This document shows, piece by piece, positions 38,587 to 46,106 of a stretch of 64,000 nt of DNA (the stretch's first letter is position 1; each line of letters begins with the position of its first letter). Location: positions 124,001 to 188,000 of the forward strand of contig NZ_RAPZ01000012.1 of assembly GCF_003610375.1 (NCBI RefSeq), read 5' to 3'. The position numbers and the translations under genes were made by a program. The DNA comes from Sphingomonas sp. PP-CC-1A-547. GTDB lineage: Bacteria; Pseudomonadota; Alphaproteobacteria; Sphingomonadales; Sphingomonadaceae. The notes beneath the pieces were generated by a model. The model was not told where the DNA came from and did no database searches. It saw nothing but the letters and a program-made list of their open reading frames with translations.

Positions 38587-38655
38587 TTGCTTATCGCGAT
38601 AACTAATTAGGTAAGAGCGGTACCGAAGTCCAGTAAGATTTGCCGCGATAAGCAA
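38587..38655. promoter_or_regulatory. OhrR operator pair in the ohr-ohrR gap
   Basis: TTGCTTATCGCG at 38587-38598 and its exact inverse CGCGATAAGCAA at 38644-38655 are separated by 45 bases. The left arm extends into the palindrome TTATCGCGATAA. Placed just before both genes, they are strong candidates for OhrR binding sites. Confidence 0.75.
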
Positions 38656-38688
38656 TTTTATGTACGGTCGTGCGTGAAGGAGCCTGCC

Positions 38689-39138
38689 GTGTCCGATCCC
38701 CTGCCCCTCGACGACCAGCTCTGCTTTTCGCTGTATGCCGCGACGATCGCGATCAATCGTGCGTACAAGCCCGTGCTCGACCGGCTCGGCATCACCTATC
38801 CACAGTTTCTCGTCCTCCAGACGCTCAACGAAGCGGAGGATGGCTGTTCGATCGGCGCGATCGCCGAACGGCTCGCGCTCGAACCGAGCACGATCACGCC
38901 GTTGGCGAAACGGCTGGAGGCGGCGGGGCTGGTCACGCGCATCCGCAACCCCGCCGATGAGCGGCAGGTACGCGTGCGTCTGACCGAGACCGGCAGGGCG
39001 CGGTGGACGGAGACCGGGTGCCTCGGCCCGCTGATCGTCGAGCGATCCGGCATGACGCAGGATCGACTCGCGGCCCTGAACGTCGAGGTCGCAGCACTGC
39101 GGCGAGCACTCGCAGGGGACCGACCGGTAACGCAGTGA
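38689..39138 (+). CDS. ohrR: MarR family redox regulator OhrR
   Basis: The 149-residue protein has [10 protein letters not shown] with C12, the place of the peroxide-sensing cysteine in OhrR, and a winged helix with [20 protein letters not shown] and the wing [13 protein letters not shown]. It represses ohr until organic peroxides oxidise the Cys. The start is GTG 38689, since AAGGAG lies seven bases before it; an earlier GTG at 38674 is in the same frame. Confidence 0.92.
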   Translation: MSDPLPLDDQLCFSLYAATIAINRAYKPVLDRLGITYPQFLVLQTLNEAEDGCSIGAIAERLALEPSTITPLAKRLEAAGLVTRIRNPADERQVRVRLTETGRARWTETGCLGPLIVERSGMTQDRLAALNVEVAALRRALAGDRPVTQ

Positions 39139-39293
39139 CGCCCGTATTGCGGCTCTACGATCACCCGGTGTCCTCCAATCCGCGCGGCGAGGTGCTGGCG
39201 CTGCTGATCGACGGCGCGGCCGTGTTCGAATCGACGATCGTTCTGGAATATCTGGAGGACCGTTGGCATTCGGGGTCGCAACCGACGCGCTAG
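39135..39293 (+). pseudogene. Glutathione S-transferase fragment
   Basis: The frame reads [17 protein letters not shown], the first strand of a GST thioredoxin fold, then jumps to [20 protein letters not shown], the conserved glutathione-binding end of that fold (usually DDGxxLxESxxILEYLE). The 30-40 residues between and the whole helical C-terminal domain are missing. It is an internally deleted, truncated remnant. It begins over the ohrR stop codon. Confidence 0.65.
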
Positions 39294-39304
39294 TCAGGAT
39301 CGTT

Positions 39305-39466
39305 ATGGGCTGTGCGCCCGAGTGCGAGTTCTACATCGCCTATCCACTGGAGCGCAGCGCATCGGTGAAGATGGCCGCCCTGACCCAGAGCCTCAGAGGC
39401 TCGTTCGGCGATCCGCCCTATTGGGACTTGCCGCCGAGCGATCACGACGCGCCACCTTCAGCCTAG
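39305..39466 (+). pseudogene. Possible remnant of a LysR regulator C-terminus
   Basis: The frame contains [20 protein letters not shown] followed by a run ending in FGDPPYWD. LysR-type regulators often end with a Y-P-x-x-R-x-x-x-x-K-x-x-A-x-x-x-x-L pattern and FGDPPYW. No start or DNA-binding domain is present. The resemblance is from memory and weak; it may be just decayed sequence next to the GST fragment. Confidence 0.3.
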
Positions 39467-39527
39467 GATCGCATTCCGGGATACGCCCGGATAGGCTGCG
39501 GCGTTTCGATCTGGCAGGGAGGCCGTG

Positions 39528-41135
39528 ATGACGACGCTCGCCAAGCCCTTCGTAGAGCCCCGTACCCCCGCCCGCGCCACTGCCGTCCTGCCGACGGTCG
39601 CCGACCTGCCCTGGCTGGTCGGGTATGCGCTCGCGTTCCTGGCGGCACATCATATCGCCGCCGAATGGGGCGGGCGCGGTTTCTATTCGTTGCTGTATCC
39701 CGCTGCCGGCTTCCGCATCGCGCTGCTGTGGCGGCGTGGGCCGCGGTTGACCCTTGCGATCATCGTGACCGAGATCCTCGTGCAGATCGGCACCGGCGTG
39801 ATCGATCCGCGGTCGGCGGGATGGCTGACCGCGCTGATCGGCGTGATCCGTCCGCCGCTGGTCTATGGCCTGATCGTGCTGCTGGTCCGGACGATGGCGG
39901 ATCGTGCGCAAACGAGCATGAGCGTTGCGCCGATGCCGCTCGGCCTCGCCTCGGTCGGCGCGCCCGCCGCCGCTGCGTTGACCGCGTTGCCCTGGTCGTT
40001 GCTACGCCCCGATCTCACCGGCGTGTCCGGACTGCGCGAGACGGTGACGTCGCTGACCGGGTTCGTCGTTGGCGACCTGCTCGGCGTCCTGCTGCTGGCG
40101 CCGCCCCTGCTCTGGGTGGCGGACCTTGCGACGGGCGGCACATTGCGGCCCGGACGCCCGAGCATGGCGTCGGTCGCGGAGGCCGTGGTGATCCTGGTCG
40201 CGTCGTTCGCAATCGAGATCCTGCTCGCGCGGATCGGCCTGGGCACGCCGCATACCCCCGTCCTGCTCGCGGTCGCGTGGATCGGGCTGCGGTTCGGGCG
40301 ACTGGCGAGCTGGCTGGCGATCGTCGTCGTTGCGGCGATGGTCCTGCCGCAAACCGCGATGCCGATGGACATGGGCGGGCGCCTCGCGCTGCACATGAGT
40401 CTCGCCTCGATCATGGTCGTCGGCTATCTGGCGGGCAGTTTCGCGGATGCGCAGGCCAGGGTGCGGGTCGATCTCGAACGCCGCGATCGCCTGTTGTTCC
40501 AGGCGGAGCGGCTGAAGACGCTGCGGGCGATGTCGGTGGCGGTCATCCACGAGATCAGCCAGCCACTCTCGACGCTGGCGATCGAGGCCAAGCATCTGCA
40601 CGAGCTGACCGTCTCGGCCGATGTCGAGATCGCGACCACTGCGGCGCTGATCGATCGCAAGGCCGCCGCATTGTCGACGCTGGTCCGCCGGCTGCGTCGG
40701 TTCGGGGGACGGACGGTCGACGTACCGACGCCCCTGCCGCTCGCGACGTTGATCGACACCGTCGCGGCGCTGGCCCGCCCCGAGGCGAAATCGCACGGTG
40801 TCACGCTGTCGATCGACGCCGTCGCGCCCGACCTCGTCATCCTCGCGCAGGAAGTCGAACTGGCGCAGGCGATCGTCAACCTGGTGCGCAACGCGGTCCA
40901 GGCCTGCGGCAATGGCACCGTGATACTCGGCGTGACCCGCACGAACCGAGGCGTCGAGCTGGTGGTCGTGAACGGATCGCGCCCCGCCCGCCCCGAGCAG
41001 CCCGGCATGGGTGTCGGCATCCTCGTCGCCCGCGCGATCGTCGAGGCGCATGGCGGCACCCTGTCGCGCGTCACTGATACCGCCGGAAACACGCGGGCGA
41101 CCATTGCCCTTCCGCTCGTTGGAGAGCCCGAATGA
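39528..41135 (+). CDS. Membrane sensor histidine kinase (MASE1-like sensor)
   Basis: The 535-residue protein has about eight membrane segments to residue 310 (a MASE1-like integral sensor with PWLVGYALAFLAAHHIA and LLYPAAGFRIALLW), then a HisKA segment with H341 (VIHEISQPLSTLA) and an ATPase domain with the N box IVNLVRNAVQA and G2 GMGVGILVARAIVEAHGG. The G1 box normally DxGxG is NGSRP here and the ATP lid is short. AGGGAGG lies five bases before ATG 39528. The response regulator overlaps by four bases. Confidence 0.88.
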   Translation: MTTLAKPFVEPRTPARATAVLPTVADLPWLVGYALAFLAAHHIAAEWGGRGFYSLLYPAAGFRIALLWRRGPRLTLAIIVTEILVQIGTGVIDPRSAGWLTALIGVIRPPLVYGLIVLLVRTMADRAQTSMSVAPMPLGLASVGAPAAAALTALPWSLLRPDLTGVSGLRETVTSLTGFVVGDLLGVLLLAPPLLWVADLATGGTLRPGRPSMASVAEAVVILVASFAIEILLARIGLGTPHTPVLLAVAWIGLRFGRLASWLAIVVVAAMVLPQTAMPMDMGGRLALHMSLASIMVVGYLAGSFADAQARVRVDLERRDRLLFQAERLKTLRAMSVAVIHEISQPLSTLAIEAKHLHELTVSADVEIATTAALIDRKAAALSTLVRRLRRFGGRTVDVPTPLPLATLIDTVAALARPEAKSHGVTLSIDAVAPDLVILAQEVELAQAIVNLVRNAVQACGNGTVILGVTRTNRGVELVVVNGSRPARPEQPGMGVGILVARAIVEAHGGTLSRVTDTAGNTRATIALPLVGEPE

Positions 41136-41716
41136 CCGATACCGCGTGTGGCATGGTGTATGTCGTCGATGACGACCAAGACCTCGGCGCTGCGGTCGCA
41201 CGGCTGCTTCGCCGTCACGGTCATGTCGCGGAACCGTTCCTGGATCCCGCCCCGTTGCTGGAGGTGTACGAGCGCGCCCCGGCGCACTGCATCGTCACCG
41301 ACGTGATGATGGGCGAGATCGACGGGTTCGACTTTGCCGATCGCGTCCGCCTGCTCGACCCCGCGGTCGCGATCATCTTCATGACTGCTTGGCCAACGAC
41401 CGCCAACGCGGTGGATTCGGTGCGTCGCTATGGCGGCCTCGACTATCTCGAAAAGCCGATCGACGAGGACCGGTTGCTCGCCGCCATCACCGAGGGCGTC
41501 GCCTGGTCAAAGGCGCAACGCTCGGCACTCGCACGAACTGCGGGGCTGACGCCGCGGCAGCGCCAGGTGTTCGACCTGCTGGTAAAGGGGCACAACAACC
41601 AGGCGATCGCCGCCGCGCTCGACATCAGTCCGAAGACGGTGGAGGATCACCGTGCGGCGATCGTCGCGAAGACCGGCACCAACGGCATCGCCCAGCTGAT
41701 CGCGCTCGCACGGTAA
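41132..41716 (+). CDS. FixJ/NarL-type response regulator
   Basis: The 194-residue protein has a receiver with D13-D14-D15, phospho-acceptor D57 (IVTDVMMGEIDG), T85 and K108 (YLEKPID), and a LuxR-type helix-turn-helix (LTPRQRQVFDLLVKGHNNQ, then KTVEDHRA). It is the cognate partner of the kinase, with which it overlaps by four bases. The target genes are unknown; a PilZ protein gene follows 238 bases later with nothing else in between. Confidence 0.92.
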   Translation: MTDTACGMVYVVDDDQDLGAAVARLLRRHGHVAEPFLDPAPLLEVYERAPAHCIVTDVMMGEIDGFDFADRVRLLDPAVAIIFMTAWPTTANAVDSVRRYGGLDYLEKPIDEDRLLAAITEGVAWSKAQRSALARTAGLTPRQRQVFDLLVKGHNNQAIAAALDISPKTVEDHRAAIVAKTGTNGIAQLIALAR

Positions 41717-41954
41717 TCCGCGCGGTCGATCGGACCACCGGATGGGTAAGCTTGATGTGGATTCGGGCGATGCGGTCGGCGGCTGCTTGAACGTTTGCGA
41801 CGGATGGTCACTCTGCACGCGCCGACCGGTCCCGATGCGCCACCCTTGGCGCTGTCGGCAATGCATGACGCGTCTCGGTATATTTCCCGGATTGGGTACG
41901 CTTCGACGCCGGGATACGCATTCTGGACGATGATCCAACCAGATCGGATGAGAA

Positions 41955-42446
41955 TTGCGCGCTTTGAAGGAACTCTCGGTTCCCTGTCGCATGAATGTCG
42001 GCGGCAAATGGTCGAACGGATGCATTCACGACGTGTCCGACAAGGGCCTGCTCGTATCGAGCAGCGAACCGCCGATCCTCGGCACCTATGTCGATATCCG
42101 CCGCGGGACCCTCGTCATCATTGGTCGCGTGGTGTGGAACGGCGGCAGCCGCTTCGGGGTAAGGACCCAGGACCCGGTCAGCCTCGCCGCATTGTTGAGC
42201 GAACCCGTCCTAAAACATCGCCCCCCCGCCGCCGACGCCGACCGCCGCGCGATGAAGCGCGAACAGTCCGCCCGGCGGATCGTCGAGCAAACCGACCGTA
42301 CCAAACGCCGCGCATCGGCATTCCAGTTCGTCTGCCTCGCGATCATCGGCGCGGGTATCGCCTGCTTCGCGGCCATGTCCTGTTACCAGGCGCTGGTGGC
42401 TCCACTCGGTACGACCGTCGACGTGCTCGCCGGCGCGGTGAGCTGA
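41955..42446 (+). CDS. PilZ-domain protein with C-terminal membrane segment
   Basis: Residues 1-75 form a PilZ-like domain: SVPCRMNVGGKWSNGCIHDV, SDKGLLVSSSEPP, VDIRRGTLVIIGRVVW, SRFGVRTQD. The usual c-di-GMP-binding RxxxR is not evident, so binding is doubtful. A charged linker (about 90-115) leads to a membrane segment (FVCLAIIGAGIACFAAMSC). The start is uncertain: TTG 41955 keeps the whole domain, ATG 41991 would cut its first strand. Confidence 0.7.
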   Translation: MRALKELSVPCRMNVGGKWSNGCIHDVSDKGLLVSSSEPPILGTYVDIRRGTLVIIGRVVWNGGSRFGVRTQDPVSLAALLSEPVLKHRPPAADADRRAMKREQSARRIVEQTDRTKRRASAFQFVCLAIIGAGIACFAAMSCYQALVAPLGTTVDVLAGAVS

Positions 42447-42533
42447 CGCGCCTGCGGGAAACGACGGTTTCCGGCGCACCGTGCTGCCGAGCGACGCGAG
42501 CCGGCAGCTTCACGGGACGACGCCTTCACGCGG

Positions 42534-43127
42534 CTATGCGACCGAAGCCGATCGGTTGGTCCATTCGATCATCTTGGTCGTGGCGACGGCGGTTTGCGCT
42601 TCCGTGCCGACGATCCGCTCCTGCGTGGTCGTCGAGTGCAGCGACTGGACCTTCAGCATCGCCAGGATCACCACGACGTCGCCGCCTTGCACGGACAACG
42701 TGGTTTCGGAATTCGACGGCTTGATGCCGTTGCGCGCCATCGCGGTCTCGACGGTGTACGTGCCGGGCGGGACCTCGGCCATGACGAACTGGTTCATCCG
42801 GATCTGCCCCGAAGCGACGCCGCGGATGTCGATTTTCATACCGGCCATGCCACCCATGAAGCCGCGCCGCACGACATAGATCCGCGCGCTACCCGCAGCC
42901 GGCCGAAGCGTCCGCGCGTCCGCAACAAGGGCAGGCGGCGCAGTCTTGCCGACCCTGTTGCCGGACAGCGACCAGATCACGAACGCGATGGCGGCGACGA
43001 ACAGCCCTCCGAAGATCACGACCGCAGCGCCGCCGGACAAGGATTGCGCCCCCGTCATACCGAATATCACGCCGAAGAATGCCGCTACCCCCGTGAGAAC
43101 AAACCATTTAATATTATTCGGCCTCAT
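42534..43127 (-). CDS. Hypothetical membrane protein, DUF2846-like
   Basis: The 197-residue protein has two membrane segments near the start (about 9-28 and 33-52) and a beta-rich domain with ARIYVVRRGFMGG, MNQFVMAEVPPGTYTVETA and GDVVVILAMLKVQ. The IYVVRR and VPPGTY pattern resembles DUF2846, a periplasmic/lipoprotein beta domain of unknown role. GGAGTAGGT precedes the ATG. Confidence 0.65.
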   Translation of the reverse strand: MRPNNIKWFVLTGVAAFFGVIFGMTGAQSLSGGAAVVIFGGLFVAAIAFVIWSLSGNRVGKTAPPALVADARTLRPAAGSARIYVVRRGFMGGMAGMKIDIRGVASGQIRMNQFVMAEVPPGTYTVETAMARNGIKPSNSETTLSVQGGDVVVILAMLKVQSLHSTTTQERIVGTEAQTAVATTKMIEWTNRSASVA

Positions 43128-43355
43128 ACCTACTCCTCGGATATTCTACCGCGGTTCACGATTGTTCGCCGGTCTTTGCTGATTACTGTTCGTGTATTAG
43201 CGCGCTACATTGCCCGATCAAGGCCGCCGCGCTGAACGATCGAACGCTCCCGATCGGCTTTGCCCTGCCGTGCGCGGCCGGCACCAGCCGGCTGTCGCAA
43301 CGGCGCCCGTCCCGCTAAAGAAGACGCCGCAATCATCGGGACGTGAGACAGACGC

Positions 43356-43694
43356 ATGGCGCGCAAACATTTGAAACACGGTCCCTATGAAGATCCGCAA
43401 GCCGAGGAGGACGCGCCCGTCGCGGTCGTCGCGTGCTGGCTTTGCGGTCGTCCCACGGGCAAGACGATCGTCTGGCACCATCCCGTCCCCAAGAGCCGGG
43501 GCGGCCGTGACGTCGTGCCGATGCATCCGATCTGCCAGCAGACGCTGACCGCGAACTTCACCAATTCCGAGCTGCAACGCCACGGCATGGACGTCGAGGG
43601 ACTGCTGGCCGACCCGGCGGTGCGCAAGTTCGTCGACTGGGTCGCGAACAAGGACCCCGATTTCACCGCGACGCTGACCAAGAAACAGCGCTGA
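43356..43694 (+). CDS. HNH-nuclease-like zinc protein
   Basis: The 112-residue protein has C27-x2-C30 (CWLCG), then [11 protein letters not shown] (H41, H42) and MHPICQQTL (H57, C60). This is the treble-clef layout of HNH proteins, with two Cys at the start and a H-x2-C close. The candidate catalytic His lies in [11 protein letters not shown]. It could be a small DNA nuclease, or a related zinc-binding protein. No methylase or toxin partner is adjacent. Confidence 0.7.
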   Translation: MARKHLKHGPYEDPQAEEDAPVAVVACWLCGRPTGKTIVWHHPVPKSRGGRDVVPMHPICQQTLTANFTNSELQRHGMDVEGLLADPAVRKFVDWVANKDPDFTATLTKKQR

Positions 43695-43771
43695 TCGCAC
43701 GGCGGCGGTGCCTGCCAGCACCTCGACAGCGAGATGACGGCACACCACATTCCGGTCAACGGAGTGCCGCC

Positions 43772-44728
43772 ATGACCAGTTACCGCAAGACCGAAGATGC
43801 CATCGCTGCGCTGACGCCCGAACAATATCGGGTGACGCAGGAGCATGCGACCGAGCGTCCCGGTTCCGGTGCGTTGCTGCACACCAAGGACGCGGGGGTC
43901 TACGTCGACATCGTCTCGGGTGAGCCGCTGTTCGCCAGCACCGACAAATACGAGTCCGGTTGTGGTTGGCCGAGCTTCACGCGGCCGATCGAACCGGCGA
44001 ACGTCAAGGCCAGGCGCGACTGGTCGATGCTGATCCCGCGTACCGAAGTTCGCTCGGCGCATGGCGACAGTCACCTGGGTCACGTCTTCAAGGACGGTCC
44101 GCGAAGCCGCGGGGGCCTGCGCTACTGCATAAATTCGGCAGCGCTGCGCTTCGTCCCGCGCGGGGAGATGGCCGCGCAAGGCTATGCCGCGTATCTCGAT
44201 CAGGTCGAGGAAGTCCCGGCCAGGACCGAACGCGCGGTACTCGCGGGCGGATGCTTCTGGGGGATGCAGGACCTGATCCGCGCACAGCCCGGCGTGGTCT
44301 CGACCCGCGTCGGCTATTCGGGCGGGGATATCGCCGATGCGACGTATCGCCGCCACGGCAACCATGCCGAAGCGATCGAGATCGTCTTCGATCCGGCGCG
44401 CACCGACTTCCGGACGCTGCTCGAATTCTTCTTCCAGATCCACGACCCAACGACGGTCAACCGGCAGGGCAACGATCGCGGCGCGAGCTACCGCTCCGCG
44501 ATATTCTACACCGACGACGATCAGAAAAGGGTGGCGCAGGATACGATCGCCGACGTCGAGGCATCGGGCCTATGGCCGGGCAGGGTCGTGACCGAACTCT
44601 CCCCGGTCGGCGATTTCTGGGAGGCCGAGCCCGAGCACCAGGATTACCTGGAGCGCAAGCCGAACGGCTACACCTGCCATTTCGTCCGCCCGAACTGGAG
44701 ACTGCCGCGCCGCGCCGAAGCGGCCTGA
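43772..44728 (+). CDS. Bifunctional methionine sulfoxide reductase MsrB-MsrA
   Basis: Residues 1-145 are MsrB with C64 (SGCGWPSF) and the catalytic C119 ([12 protein letters not shown]); the CxxC zinc pairs of other MsrBs are absent. Residues 155-318 are MsrA with C161 (GGCFWGMQ), [17 protein letters not shown] and [15 protein letters not shown]. The fused enzyme reduces both R and S sulfoxides of methionine. There is no signal peptide, so it is cytosolic, unlike the MsrA at 26058. The B-A order is less common than A-B. Confidence 0.94.
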   Translation: MTSYRKTEDAIAALTPEQYRVTQEHATERPGSGALLHTKDAGVYVDIVSGEPLFASTDKYESGCGWPSFTRPIEPANVKARRDWSMLIPRTEVRSAHGDSHLGHVFKDGPRSRGGLRYCINSAALRFVPRGEMAAQGYAAYLDQVEEVPARTERAVLAGGCFWGMQDLIRAQPGVVSTRVGYSGGDIADATYRRHGNHAEAIEIVFDPARTDFRTLLEFFFQIHDPTTVNRQGNDRGASYRSAIFYTDDDQKRVAQDTIADVEASGLWPGRVVTELSPVGDFWEAEPEHQDYLERKPNGYTCHFVRPNWRLPRRAEAA

Positions 44729-44746
44729 GCGCGGCGGGAGTATGGG

Positions 44747-45121
44747 TCAGCCTGCCTTGCGCTGCCAGTTGTCGCGCTCGGCGAACACGCGCGTGACCTC
44801 CGCCATGTTCTCGGTTCCCCAGGTGCACAGCGGCGCCAGCGCCTCGGCGAGGCTGCGGCCCATCGGCGTCAGCGTATAATCGACCCGGGGCGGGACCTCA
44901 TGGTAATCCGTTCGCGTCAGCACGGCGTCCGCCTCCAGTTCCTTCAGTTGCTGGATCAGCATCTTGTCGCTGACGCCGCGCACCGCACGCTTAAGCTCCC
45001 CATAGCGGTTGGGCCGCTGCAACAGGAAATACAGGATCAGCGGTTTCCATTTTCCCGCGATGATCCGGAGCGTGACGTCCAGGCCGCAGGTGAAGCCGTC
45101 AGTCGGGGGTGAAATTGTCAT
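44747..45121 (-). CDS. HxlR family transcriptional regulator
   Basis: The 124-residue protein has the HxlR start TCGLDVTLRIIAGKWKPLIL with C12, then RYGELKRAVRGVSDKMLIQQ (helix-turn-helix) and the wing YHEVPPRVDYTLT. It is divergent from the SDR gene, which it probably controls. The single Cys12 suggests a redox- or quinone-sensing form, as in YodB/QorR. Confidence 0.9.
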   Translation of the reverse strand: MTISPPTDGFTCGLDVTLRIIAGKWKPLILYFLLQRPNRYGELKRAVRGVSDKMLIQQLKELEADAVLTRTDYHEVPPRVDYTLTPMGRSLAEALAPLCTWGTENMAEVTRVFAERDNWQRKAG

Positions 45122-45143
45122 AACCTGGTACTTACCAAAAGGT

Positions 45144-45165
45144 GCATACTTGTCGATAGGTATGC
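45144..45165. promoter_or_regulatory. Inverted repeat in the HxlR-SDR gap
   Basis: GCATAC and GTATGC are separated by ten bases in the 85-base gap. Together with GGTACTTACC nearby, they form a candidate HxlR operator that could control both divergent genes. Confidence 0.45.
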
Positions 45166-45206
45166 GGTCCGCCAGCTAAGAATCTTCGCAAACACGGAGA
45201 CGACAG

Positions 45207-45941
45207 ATGGACAGATTGAACGGCAAGACGGCGATCGTGACCGGCGGCGGCAGCGGGATCGGCCTCGCATCGGCCAAGCGCTTCATCGACGAGGGCGCGT
45301 TCGTCTACATCTTCGGGCGGCGGCAGGACGCGCTCGACGCGGCACTGATCGAGCTCGGCGAGAATGCCCGCGCGATCAGCGGTTCGGTATCCGACATGGC
45401 CGACCTGGATCGCCTGTTCGAGACAGTCCGGACGGAGCGCGGTTCGCTCGACATCCTGTTCGCCAATGCCGGTACCGGCGAGTTAGTACCGCTCGGCGAA
45501 ATCACGCCGGAGCATTACGACCGGACGTTCGACGTCAACGTGAAAGGTCTGCTGTTCACGGTGCAGAAGGCATTACCGCTGATGCGGTCGGGCGGCTCGA
45601 TCATCCTCACCGGGTCCAGCACGAGCGTCATGGGAACGCCGCGGTTCAGCGTCTACAGCGCGACCAAGGCGGCGATCCGCAATTTCGCGCGCAGTTGGGC
45701 GCTCGATCTGCGCGGCACCGGCATTCGCGTCAACGTACTGTCGCCGGGACCGACCAGGACCGAACTCGCGCTCGAGGTGGTCGGCGAGGATGCGATGGCG
45801 GAAATGGGTGCCGGTACCCCGATCGGCCGGATTGGCGACCCCGCCGAGATCGCCGCTGCCGCCGCCTTCCTGGCGTCCGCGGACAGCAGCTTCATGACCG
45901 GCAGCGAGATGTTCGTCGACGGCGGCGTCGCACAGATCTGA
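45207..45941 (+). CDS. Short-chain dehydrogenase/reductase
   Basis: The 244-residue classical SDR has the cofactor motif TGGGSGIG (12-19), NAG (FANAGTGE), the catalytic Ser (ILTGSSTSV) and YSATK, and the C-terminal FMTGSEMFVDGG. R38-R39 after the second strand (FGRRQDA) suggests NADP(H). The substrate is unknown; control by HxlR suggests an electrophile or quinone-like compound. Confidence 0.92.
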   Translation: MDRLNGKTAIVTGGGSGIGLASAKRFIDEGAFVYIFGRRQDALDAALIELGENARAISGSVSDMADLDRLFETVRTERGSLDILFANAGTGELVPLGEITPEHYDRTFDVNVKGLLFTVQKALPLMRSGGSIILTGSSTSVMGTPRFSVYSATKAAIRNFARSWALDLRGTGIRVNVLSPGPTRTELALEVVGEDAMAEMGAGTPIGRIGDPAEIAAAAAFLASADSSFMTGSEMFVDGGVAQI

Positions 45942-46106
45942 ATGACGCGAGGCTGCGCCGCGAGCGGTGCAGCCTCGCCTAGTTTAGACGGAGCTTCGAA
46001 AGGGCCGAACGCGCGCGCTCGTTGCAGTTCGAGCGGACACGAGCGGCGCTTGCGGGAAATCCTGCCGCATCCTACCCCCGTGTCATCGCATCCAAAGGAA
46101 CACGCG

